A stretch of DNA of 64,000 nt from Membranipora membranacea (taxonomy: Eukaryota; Bryozoa; Gymnolaemata; Cheilostomatida; Membraniporidae): assembly GCA_914767715.1 (NCBI GenBank), contig OU612068.1:22940001-23004000 (forward strand), in the 5' to 3' direction. The notes beneath the pieces were generated by a model. The model made no database searches and had not been told where the DNA came from. It saw nothing but the letters and a program-made list of their open reading frames with translations. The first letter of the stretch is position 1, and the number at the start of each line of letters is the position of its first letter. This document shows, piece after piece, positions 51,273 to 61,651 of this stretch. A program made the translations under genes and the position numbers.

Positions 51273-51287
51273 TCCTCCTCTCTTTCT
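51273..51287 (-). other. Polypurine tract
   Basis: On the element strand AGAAAGAGAGGAGGA directly abuts the 3' LTR. This is the expected primer site for plus-strand DNA synthesis. Confidence 0.85.
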
Positions 51288-51420
51288 ATATTGTTATTGA
51301 TAGTCTTTGTTGTGGGTAATATAACCGATACCGAAGTCCTGGTAGTAGAAATCTATATAGTGTATAGTGTTCCTGTCTAATATCCCTTAGACCTTGATTC
51401 TAGTATTCTTCTTACTTGTA

Positions 51421-51515
51421 TATCCTTCCTGGCTAATACTATGCACTCTTTTATCCTTCCTGGCTAATACTTCGCACTCTTCTTTCCTTCCTGGCTAATA
51501 CTACGCACTCTCTCT
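51421..51515. repeat. Short tandem repeat in the Gypsy 3' non-coding region
   Basis: Three copies of a ~31-bp unit, TCCTTCCTGGCTAATACT..GCACTCTT, lie between the integrase end and the PPT. Weaker copies flank them (CCTGTCTAATA near 51370 and 51557). Confidence 0.75.
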
Positions 51516-51604
51516 CAGGTCCCTAACTGACCTGTTCCCTTACTATCTATTCCATTCCTGTCTAATACTCCTTCTGCTATTCCTCCCTCTCAACGCAAAT
51601 GATT

Positions 51605-54600
51605 CTAGTACCACACATAATCAGGGTTTTTGACCTTCTTAGCGTTTCTTGTACTTGGTGGCCTAGGGGCACTTGGCTGGATGTTTCGTTCTGTCTCTAC
51701 TCTCCCTTGATCTCGGTTGTCGTCCTCATCTGCTGGACTCTCCTCACCCCCTTCTATGTCATCCTTCGGCAATATTCGTAAATGTTTCCTAGTCCTTCTC
51801 ACAAGTCTTTTGTCTGTCTCAATCCAATAGCTATCGGGCTCTTCGGCCTTGTATTTCACAATGCCTCTCTTGCCTTTGTCTGCGTGACTAATTTTAACCC
51901 ATACTGTCTGACCCTCTTGTAAATCTGCGAAATCTGAAGCTCTCCTCGATTTGTCAAAGTTCCTCTTCTGTCTCTCCTTTAAAGTAGTGTCTCGTTTTCT
52001 AAAGCCCTCAGTATCACATGCCTTCTGATGCTGGATAGGTAATTCGTTTCGCATTCTCCTGCCTAATAGAAGCTCGTCTGGTCTGCAGCTGCTCTCTAGT
52101 GGGGTGGTACGATATGCCATCAGGGCCTTATTCTTATCTTCTTCTTATTCCAAAGTCCTTTAATAGTCTCCACACTCCTCTCTGCCAGACCGTTAGCCTC
52201 ATGATGATGTGGGCTACTAGTAACATGGATCACGCTGTATTCTTCCATCAAATCTCTCCACTCTTTAGAAACATAACAAGGGCCATTATCCGTCCTTATC
52301 CTATCTAGGGCTCCATACCTCGCAATAACTGGTCTGAACTTCTTGGCCAATTCCGCCCCTGTTTGTCCACTCATCCCTACAACTTCAATCCACCGGGAGT
52401 AGTAGTCAACAAACAAAGCATAAACCTTCCCTCTAAACTCAAACAAATCCGAAGCTACGTGACTCCACGGAGCTTCTGGCAGCTCCGTTTGGTGTAATGG
52501 AAGATTCCTCATTCGTCTAAATTTAATACATTTCGGGCATTCTTCTACCATCTCAATGATCTCCTTTCTTATAGACGGCCACCACACCGAGTCTTGACTC
52601 CTGCGATACGTTTTTACCATACCCTGGTGACCGGAATGTAAGCGCAGCAGCATGTTCTCGCGCATTGCTGTAGGAATGTACAGTCTGGAGTTCATCACAA
52701 TTAGACCGTCTTTCTCACTCAGAAGATCCATGTTGCCCTTCACCTTCTTCAGCTCTCCCTTTACTGTTCTTGGCCACCCCTCTTTCATAGCCTTCAAAAT
52801 CACCTGATAATCGTCATCTACTTTGGCATGTCTCTTTATCTCTTCCACCAACGCATCTCCTTCCGCAGATATCAAAGTCCTAATGTGCATTTCCACCCTT
52901 GCTGTCCTAGCTACTTCTTGTTCGGTCGGTGGCCTTGAGAGTAAATCAGCAATAAACATTTTACTCCCAGGTGTATGGAAAATTTTATAGTCATATCTCA
53001 TAAGTCTCATCTTAAATCGTTGAATCCTCAGCGGCAACTCTGATAAATCCTTAGACCCAAGCAGAGGAATCAATGGCTTGTGGTCTGTCTCTACTTCAAA
53101 ATGTCTTCCAACTAGATAAAAGTCGAATTTTTCACATGCCCATGTGATCGCCAGGGCTTCCTTCTCAATTTGACCATATCTCTTTTCAGCATCTGTGAGC
53201 TTCCTAGAGGCGTAAGCACTGGTTTCCATTCTCCATCTCCCTGATCCTGTAACAGCGCTGCCCCCAGAGAGTGACAACTTGCGTCAGCTTACCCTGTGAC
53301 TTTTATTGTAGTCAAACAAAGCCAACAACGAAGAAGATGTAATCAGCTCCTTAACCTTATCAAAACTCCTCTGATGTATCTCTAGCCATATCCAATCATT
53401 CTTTTTCCTGTCTAATTCTCTCAGAGGCACCTCTACTTCTGATATGAGAGGGCTGAATCTACCCAAGTAGTTCACCATAGCTAAAAATCTCTGCAACCCC
53501 ATCCTATCAGTCGGTGCCGGCATCTCGCGGATGGCCCTCTCCTTCTCCGGGTCAACCCCTATACCTTTCTTAGTCAGTATGTGCCCCAGGAATTTCACTT
53601 CCTGAACTCCGAATACACACTTCTCTTTGTTTAATGTCATCCCCGCTTCTTCGACTTTCTTCAGAACTTCCGCTAATCTTGCATCATGCTCCTCCTTGCT
53701 CTTTCCAACAACCAAAATTTCGTCCATCATACACACCACTCCTGTTAGTCCCTCTAATATTTTGTTCATTTGCCTCTGGAAAAATTCCGGTGCAGCCGAA
53801 ATTCCAAACGGCATTTTAAGGTGTTGATAACGACCAAAAGGTGTTATAAAAGTGGTATACTCTCGTGACTCCTCCGCCAAATCAATCTGCCAGAATCCTG
53901 AGTTTGCATCCATCTTGCTAAAGTATCGACTGCCTTCTAACGATGCAAGGGTGTCTTCCAGATGGGGTAATGGATATGTCTCCCTCATCACACTCTTATT
54001 CAGTTGGGTCAGATCAACGCATATTCTGACCTTTCCATTAGATTTAGGTGCTACCACCATGCCAGAACACCAAGAAGTTGGCTTCTCTACCTTCTCTATA
54101 ACACCCAACTCCTCCATCCTTTCTAACTCATCTTTTGTGGCCTTTCTCAATCCTATAGGTAATCTTCGTGGGACGTTCAAGCACAACGGATTTGCGCCCT
54201 CCTTGATTTTTATCTTGAACACCTCAGGCAATACTCCCAATTTACCGAATAACTTGGGATGTTTCAACTCTACCTCCTCGCTAATGCCCCTAATTGTCTT
54301 CACCAATTTGAACTTCCGAATCTCTGGCTTTCCTAGTAAATTGTTACGTGCCCCTTCTAGGATGTACGCTTTACCTCTTACTTCCTGACCCCATACAGAG
54401 ATAAGGGGAAGGTAAGCCTTGAAGTGAATCTCTAATTTACTCCCATCTGCTCCTCTAAATTCCCTTCGAGTCGGGCGCATATCTAATCCTAGCCTCTGCG
54501 CCGTCTCCTTGTTGATAACTGTCACATCCGCTCCCGTATCCACGATGAATTCAACCATCTTCTTAGAAGATCTCAGCTTGATTTCAAATTCATTGTCTTT

Positions 54601-54612
54601 CTTCCTTCCTAG
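51605..54612 (-). pseudogene. Gypsy pol: protease, reverse transcriptase, RNase H, integrase (interrupted)
   Basis: In the gag frame, directly after the gag UGA, come a protease (VDTGADVTVINKE, residues 7-19 from the first Met at 54558) and an RT (GKVRICVDLTQLNKSV, YFSKMDANSGFWQIDL, FGISAAPEFFQRQM). The RT catalytic site reads CMMDEILV, so the second Asp is Glu (codon 53719-53721). RNase H follows (TDAEKRYGQIEKEALAITWA). The integrase has an HHCC zinc domain (HSGHQG..CPKC) and DDE residues in ASDLFEF, RTDNGP and ANGLAERSVE. Two compensating indels, near 53290 and 53219, shift about 24 residues at the RNase H start. A third indel near 52130-52145 separates the integrase core from its C-terminal part (52120-51605). 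The protein as read is not continuous. Confidence 0.9.
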
Positions 54613-55656
54613 TCATAACGATTCATCGCTGGAGTATCCTGCTACAGCATTTATCTCCCCTTTTCCTGTTTCTCTGCCTGCAAACTTGTTCGGACAGAAT
54701 TTAGCTATGTGCGAAGGCTCTCCACACACGTAACATTTTGGGGCCTCCCTTTGACCACTCTTTTCTCCTTTCTCATTCCTCACCTTATCCGCACACGATC
54801 TGTAATCATGACCCCCGTAGCGTCCGCATGTCCAACAACCCCGGCCTCTGCTACCTCCACGATCTCTGAATCCTGAACTAAAATTACTTGCTCCAACCCT
54901 GTCTATCTCTGCTTGCTCTTTACCAACTGTTGAGTTCTCCTGACTAACTTCAACTAGGTCAACTTCTGAAACAGGCTTAGATTCTCCTGACTTGATAATT
55001 TTGGCTGCAGCCTGGGCTGATTCATATCTACTGCACATGTTTTTCACCTTGTCTAAAGTTAACTCCTTTTTCAACAGCAGATCACCTCTTATCTTATCTA
55101 CATGCATTCCTTTGATGACAATGAGGGTGCTCATCTCTTCTTCCAATCCGCCCCATCTGCATGTACTGCCACTCCTTTCTACCCTTTCTATATACTTGTC
55201 TAATCTCTCATCTCTCCTCTGCTCCATGCACAAGAACCTGTGTCTGGTCGCAACTATGTTTTCTCTGCTTGCAAAATGGTTGTCAAACGCCACTTTCAGT
55301 TGCTCATATTGCATGGCATCCACATCACCATCCCATGTCTCAAAGATGTTCATACCATACTCCCCCATGCTATCTAGCAGTAATGCCGCTTTTCTCTGCT
55401 CTCTTTCAAACTTCTCTACTTGACTATCTTCTGCCTTTCTCCTGGACCTAATTCCACCGCTGTCCTTGGATCTCAACCCTGCACCAATCACAGCTATCTC
55501 AAAACGTCTGATAAACTTCCTCCAACATTCCAACTCAGCACCATTCTCCATGCTAAACACTGGAGTCTTAACACTCCTTCCAAATTTATTGTCCATGTTT
55601 GTAACGTGATCAATGTCGGTTATTGATTCAAAGACCTCTCTATTCCTCTCTCTCAA
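54613..55656 (-). CDS. Gypsy gag polyprotein with two zinc knuckles
   Basis: 347 residues. The N-terminal part is capsid-like. The C-terminal nucleocapsid part carries two CCHC knuckles: CWTCGRYGGHDYRSC, with five residues between the second Cys and His instead of four, then the canonical CYVCGEPSHIAKFC. It ends SSDESL and a UGA at 54615-54613 followed by CUA G. Pol follows in the same frame with no further stop. The start is the first Met of the frame at 55656, 70 bases inside the 5' LTR. Confidence 0.9.
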   Translation of the reverse strand: MRERNREVFESITDIDHVTNMDNKFGRSVKTPVFSMENGAELECWRKFIRRFEIAVIGAGLRSKDSGGIRSRRKAEDSQVEKFEREQRKAALLLDSMGEYGMNIFETWDGDVDAMQYEQLKVAFDNHFASRENIVATRHRFLCMEQRRDERLDKYIERVERSGSTCRWGGLEEEMSTLIVIKGMHVDKIRGDLLLKKELTLDKVKNMCSRYESAQAAAKIIKSGESKPVSEVDLVEVSQENSTVGKEQAEIDRVGASNFSSGFRDRGGSRGRGCWTCGRYGGHDYRSCADKVRNEKGEKSGQREAPKCYVCGEPSHIAKFCPNKFAGRETGKGEINAVAGYSSDESL

Positions 55657-55705
55657 ATATGGCCTCCTCTGCCACTCATTAGATCAAAACCTTCACTAAT
55701 ACTCT

Positions 55706-55725
55706 CAAGTTTACTCCTGACACCA
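55706..55725 (-). other. Primer binding site
   Basis: On the element strand TGGTGTCAGGAGTAAAC follows the 5' LTR with no spacer. The leading TGG complements the CCA end of a tRNA. Which tRNA is used cannot be told from the window. Confidence 0.8.
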
Positions 55726-55935
55726 TGTAGTGTATTCAACTTACATGAGATATGCTGAGGTGTCCAGTATAGGTACAACTCCTTTGTCTTCTCTCATTCT
55801 CTTCTCCCCTCTAAGCCAGCGTCATTATTAATGCCTCTTTTCTGCGCATTCCCGGATGTAGCCTGAGTTCTTATGCAGCACTCTTATCTGTCTTTCCCTA
55901 TTTACTACCTGCAGTCTATTATACCTTGCACTACA
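55726..55935 (-). repeat. 5' LTR (right on the plus strand)
   Basis: 210 bp, identical on inspection to 51063-51272. It would contain the element promoter. Confidence 0.95.
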
Positions 55936-55940
55936 AAATG

Positions 55941-56095
55941 CTAACACTTAGATTAAATGATTCGATAGCCCTTATCACAATGACTCATGCTCAACCGTAA
56001 CAATGTACTTGGACATGCCCATAACTTTTTGGTTTTTGTGCATTATGATTAAATCAATGAACTAAAGGTTTAGTTCATTGATTAAATGGGCATGT
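55941..56095 (+). mobile_element. 3' remnant of the LINE, ending in a foldback
   Basis: The sequence continues the LINE 3' region after the Gypsy target site. It ends in an inverted repeat: ACATGCCCAT (56013-56022) pairs with ATGGGCATGT (56086-56095). Inside it, AATCAATGAACTAAA (56052-56066) pairs with TTTAGTTCATTGATT (56069-56083) around a 2-base loop. That this marks the LINE end is inferred; no poly(A) or target-site duplication was found. Confidence 0.55.
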
Positions 56096-56434
56096 AACAA
56101 CAACACTTTATTTTTACGTTTCAGAGGCAAATATTTTATGCTTATTATTTATAGATTTTCTATGCCTGAAAGTTGATAAACTGTGTCTAAACATGTTATT
56201 TTTTCCATGAGTCTACTGCAGACGCTGACCTCAGATTCAACACTAGACCCGAACAACCGATGCTACGCTTCCGTCTTATGCTTTTCCCTGAAGGCGCGTC
56301 GGAGTAACCAGTGAAGAGAGAAACTTTTCCAAAACAATGGATTAGTTTTTCCCGCCACTTTTGGACTTCCGGTCTATTCTCACAACCACCAAATTTATTT
56401 CATTTGTATATAGTTGCTAGGCAGCAGAGGCAAA

Positions 56435-59400
56435 ATGGCTGATCAAGAAGAAGTAAGTGACAAAATAGTGGAGTTAGAAGTTATCAACTCAAAAGCAGAC
56501 TTATAAATGACATGGCGATGGATTTTTTTTCTCTCATCCTTTTGTTGAATTGCTTGTTAATTCATTTCAATCTTTAGATAGTTTTGAAGCTACAGAAATT
56601 AGCATTCAGTATTGGAAAGTAAAATGACATCAATTCAGTCCTTCTTGAATCTTGATGGGAACAGATCTTTTCCTTGCATACAATTATTGGCTTGTCACCA
56701 TACATATACATATATTTCATGCCATTTAGGGTCTTTTAATCATGAGGCAATGGTTGAACTTGTATATTAGATGTTGATTGATTTGAGAGACATGGGAATC
56801 TGATTTAGATTGGATGAAGTATTGCATTTTTTCTTCAAATGTGTAGACTCCAGTGGCTGCACCAGCTGAGGAAGCAGAGGCTCCACCTCCTGAGGAGACA
56901 CCTATAGCTGAACCAGCAGCAGAAGCTGAAGCACAACCAGCAGCAGAAGGTGGCGATGAGGCATCACCTGGCGAGGAAGCTCCTGCAGCTGAACGTAAGC
57001 ATCTAAATGTGCAGACACTACCAAATGCTATTACTAGTATCTATGCTTTGTTGTATGACGGTTGGGGTTTAGCCTTATCCCAATGGCCCCATTCTTTTGG
57101 GGTCTTTTTGAAATCATGACATCATGACTTATGAGTGCGTTTATACCTAAACAGTTCCATTATTACATAAAAACCTGAGAAAGACATGCTTAAAAGTGTG
57201 TTTTTTTAAATACTACTGTCACTTGTGAAAAGAGTTTCCTGTAAAATCAGTCATTGTCTTTCATATTTTTTGTAGCAGAAGGAGATGCACCAGCAGCCGA
57301 AGAGACAGCAGCTGCTGCTGAAGAGCAGCCAGCTACTGAACAATCTACAGAAGCAACAGATGGCGGTGAACCAGCTGCAGAGGGAGCTGATGGTGAAGTG
57401 GTAGATAAACCTGAAGGCGATGCTGAGGCAGCACCTGCTGAAGGGGGAGAGGGTGCGGAGGAATCTGCTGAGCCAAAAGCAGAAGGAGAGGTTGCTGCTG
57501 ATGGTGAGAAAGGTATAGCAAAAAATTCAGTTATTTCTAAGTTTTATACAATACATGCAGTGATTAGTACTACGAAATTCCCTTACAATTTTATCACTAA
57601 CTTAGATCACAGACTATGAATTTAGTGAATAGGTTGGGCCTAAATCTGAGTAGATATACACAACTGACTAAGAATTTGACATGAATTACGTGTCTTTGAG
57701 CAAAGAGATTCATACAGTCTATAACAACATTTATTTGAAACTTCACTCTTTATTTATGACATATATACTTAGAGAGAGTCTATAAAAAGATGATGATCAA
57801 GTGTTCTATTTTCTAAGTAGCAGCTGAAGAAGGCGGAGAGGGTGAAGGAACTGAAGCTAAAGAGGGAGAAGAGGGAGCTGCACCTGCTGACGCAGAGGCA
57901 GCACCTCCGGCTGAAGGAGAGGAGGCAGCAGAGAAGGAAGCTGACGGAGAGGCAGAACCTGGCGAAGGGGAGGCGGGTGAAGAGGGAGAGAAACCTGCTG
58001 ATGAGGAGGGAGCAGCTGATGTTCCACAGGTGAGAATCGTGTTACCCTTGATGAAGCAACCAACCCTTAACTTCTGTAAATGACATTCATGCAACATGTT
58101 TACAAATGAATACTGAGATATTCTTTATGTTCTTGTTCCCCAGGGCTGCGAGTAACACTGAATCCAATCAAATCACAGCATGTCCTTTGTTTGAAAACCT
58201 CTTAAATTATTTCTATTTTATTTGTTCAGAGTGACACATTTGCTGATGGTGAGAAGCCGGAGTCCCCAGCACCACATGTAGGTGAGGTATTATCAAGAGC
58301 AGGTTCCGCTGGCAGTAGGGCTGGTTCAGATGTTGAGAGAAAGTTCACCCCACCAGTGGCTGACTCTCCTCGGGAAAGAGACAGTCAACCTGCTGAGGAA
58401 CAGTTTGATGTGGAGGCACTGGAGGAAGAAATACTCTCACCAGAGCAAGACAGAGAAGCACTGGTGGAGCTTTATCATGTGAGTTAAATATATTATCTCT
58501 TACAGCCAACACTGACTTCGGGATGAAGTTATGCTACAGAGGTTATATTATTCGTCAGTCCACTTGGTATATTGGTTTATTTTGTCATAAACATTTAGTA
58601 TGCTGCGAGATTTGAGTGTTTATACTGTTGCATGGGCAGGGGGTAATAAAAAGAATATCAAATCTGAATAAAGTAAAGTCTGACTACTAGTGGATGACAG
58701 CAGATTGGTTGATTGATTGATTGCTTATGATTGAATACCCTCATCACTCACTGGTTTAATATGAATACACCTTGCATAAGCAAGAATGATTCAAATTCGA
58801 GTATTATATTGCTATTCTTAGACTGCCATTGCCGAGAGGGAACAGCTCCAACAGCAAAATCACCAGCTTCAGCACAAACTCGCCGAGTATTTCAAAAAGA
58901 AAAAATCTGATGAACAGAAGCCGGATGCTGTAGATAAGAACGAAGCAGATCAAGAACAGAGATACCTCAAATACATGTGTGAGTAACAGAGTAACGATTA
59001 GTGCAAAAGAGTGACAGCAACAAAAAAACAACTCAAGTTAACCATTCGATTTTGGAAAGTGATGCACATAGTTCAAAAGGAATTTAATGTTCACACATTG
59101 TTTGCATCTCGGTTATTTCTTTCAAGGGAAAATTCTGAGCTGCCTGCACATGTTTTTTTGCAGCTCCATCAGCATCTACAGACTTATCCAGTTTATAGAA
59201 TATGCTTAAGAGAGATCAGTTCGATGTCAGTTTTAAATTGATTTCTTGACAGCACAACTAGAAGAACTGCGAGCTGAAGACCAGCAGATCAGAGATGAAT
59301 ATACATTAGAAATAGAAGAACTTCAAAGACGGTGTGATGAAAAACAGCAGGAAGTTGATGCACACAGAGTGAAATTTGTTGAATTCAAACACCAAGTGGC

Positions 59401-60829
59401 ACTCAACGCTCTCAACAGTAGATCTGGCAAACCAATCCCTACTAAAGTAAGACTATATAAAATTTTTGACTTTTGTTTGTTCGAATTGATGGTAAATGTT
59501 AATAATTGGTGCAAATTTCTGTGATAGTGTTGTGTAATGACTTTTTGTGGTTTTGTTCGTTGCTCCCCTACCTGCATTTGGAGACAACTTAAGCTGCCAT
59601 TGTGAATACAATATAAGTTTCAGAGAATTTCATGAGATATGTTCATAATTTATGTGGCCACCTTTTTTTTCTCTCTAACAGGATGTTGAGTCATACTTGA
59701 CAGCTGAAAACAGAAAAGACCAGGAGGTTATCGGTGTAAGATTGGAGAATATCAAACTCAAAAATAAGCTGAAGAAAAAAGAGCAACAGCTTAAATCAAA
59801 GGTAAGAGCATAAACATATATCATATTGTATATAATGTTTTGAAGGGTAAAAGTATTAGTTTATGTGAAAGTCATCAACCGATGCTAGCAATTTCGCGGG
59901 ATATTGTGGTTGCTCTCAACCAAACACAAAGAGCCAACACATTGGCTAGGTTGCTCTACGCTAACTCAAAAACAGTTATTTGTTCCGTTGAATATCAGTT
60001 GGTAGCGTAAATAAAGACGACTGTGTAAAAAGTAGATCATCAATTGTGAAGGATCTATTACAAAAATGATGGTTTTATGAACATTACAGGAAGAGTTAGC
60101 TGACGGACTACATCTGATAGACTTTGAGCAGCTTAAGATAGAGAATCAGACTTATAATGAGAAGATCGAGGAGAGGAACGAGGAGCTGCTGAAGCTGAGG
60201 AAGAAGATAACTAACACAGTACAGGTGCTGACTCATCTGAAAGAGAAACTACAGTTTGTACAGGGAGAGAATAGTCTACTCAAGGGTAAACTCAAAGATG
60301 TGGAAGGAGCTGTTGCACAGGTAAGATCCCAGAGCCAATGTTTTACTCAATCGAAAGCTTATTACAATACCCTCAATCATAGCACAGTCAAATTTTCATT
60401 CAATGTCATAATGTATAAACTTCAATCCGACCTTTGCTAACTAAACAAGGAGCAATCTAACTCTTGTGGATTTCGGTCTGACACAATGATGCAGTACACA
60501 GTTCACTTGTAAATGTTTTATTCCCTAGACAACATAAATCCTGAGGTTTTAAGTGGATGTCTATTTTAAACTTTTAGAAAAGGGATGTCTTGACAAGAAC
60601 CAAACAAGCGAGAGATGCACTCAGAATTGACAATCATCGGCTCAGACAAAACTGTGGCCTGTTGGGTAATGAACCTCTATTACGAGATTTTGAAGAAAGG
60701 AAAGACGAGGCAGATTCATTGAAGGACCGATTAGAGAGATTGAAGATGCAGCATGCTGAGCTCACACTGAACACGGCTAGTGTCAGGAGAAAAATAGAAC
60801 AGATCAAAGCTAGTGATCAGCAGCAGTAG
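56435..60829 (+). CDS. CCDC96: CCDC96/CFAP184 ciliary coiled-coil protein, 10 exons, complete
   Basis: Exons: 56435-56452, 56847-56994, 57276-57512, 57821-58029, 58230-58478, 58822-58978, 59253-59446, 59682-59801, 60090-60320, 60578-60829; 1815 nt, 604 residues, phases agree. The N-terminal ~210 residues are Ala/Glu/Pro-rich low complexity, as in CCDC96 of other animals. The C-terminal half is one long coiled coil with the family signature LIDFEQLKIENQ, then KIEERNEELLKLRKK, VLTHLKEKLQFVQ and LTRTKQARDALR. CCDC96 pairs with CCDC113 in motile cilia and links radial spoke 3 to the nexin-dynein regulatory complex. Exon 1 is only 6 codons. Human CCDC96 is similar in length. A candidate AATAAA is at 61118-61123. 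The gene is divergent from TK and convergent with thrombospondin. Confidence 0.92.
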
Positions 60830-61651
60830 ACTGGTCAAAACTCTGACAAAGATATTATGTGTTTGATTGAACCATTAACATAAAAATGCTTTAACTAAGT
60901 ATTTATATGTTTATGGATTGAACAGGTGGATGAACCATGTAACTACTGTTTAATTTCTGTTATAGAGAAGTCTGTATCTTCCACAATACTAGTATTGATG
61001 ATCGCACCTTTATTTTAAGTATCAGTTTCGATGCGGCAGCAGTTCTGTATTTATCAAAATTATTTAATTCATCAAATCAATTTAATTGTGCATTATTTTC
61101 TTGTATATATTGATAACAATAAAGGGCATGACCTGAGCAAAAAAATTCAATGTCTGCTTAGCATTAGTAATACTATTGAGAAATTAAAATGTTGGAGTTA
61201 TAATTTAATTTTGAAGATGTATGGGGTTTATTTGATGTTGAGTAAACAGGCCATAATAGATGGATTATGTGCAGCTTATAATGCGGAAGCTTACTCTGTC
61301 TGGAGTAAAAATGTCAAACAGAATTGCTGAAAATACACATACAAAACGGCCAATACAAATTTTCACATTATTTTCAAAACTATTCCATTCAATATGTGAT
61401 CTTTCTGCGGTGTGCTTCAGCTGGTTCCAAACAGTTCTAATTGTGATATAATATGATTTATAAATAGAATTATCAACTTAAAATATGAAATTTTTTTATC
61501 AAAACTGTGTATGCATGATGTTAAAAAGGCATTCAACATGATCACTAGCATTCTCCACATCTTACAGGCTGAGAGCGATAATGAGTCAGCATACGTGATT
61601 GGTAGTAGTAGGGTTTGTGTGGTAGTAATATTAGGGTATATGTGGTAGTGA
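60830..61651. other. Convergent 3' region between CCDC96 and thrombospondin
   Basis: AT-rich 3' UTR and spacer, with AATAAA at 61118-61123 on the plus strand. Short open frames here (61031-61330 and 61260-61451) look like chance. Confidence 0.5.

Larger units (their letters stand above)
51063..55935 (-). mobile_element. Gypsy-type LTR retrotransposon, full length, nested in the LINE
   Basis: 4873 bp with two 210-bp LTRs that I cannot tell apart by eye, 5-bp target-site duplication AAATG (51058-51062 and 55936-55940), and terminal TGTAGTG/CACTACA. The order on the minus strand is 5' LTR, PBS, gag, protease, RT, RNase H, integrase, PPT, 3' LTR, which is the Ty3/Gypsy order. No envelope-like frame was seen. 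Identical LTRs imply a recent insertion, yet pol has three apparent 1-nt indels and an altered RT catalytic pair. Confidence 0.95.

Noticed and set aside
53627-55626. Several plus-strand open frames of 60-178 codons
   Set aside because: They are antisense shadows of the Gypsy gag and pol reading frames.
57813-58097. Ser/Ala/Pro-rich minus-strand open frame
   Set aside because: Antisense shadow of the Glu/Ala-rich CCDC96 exon at 57821-58029.
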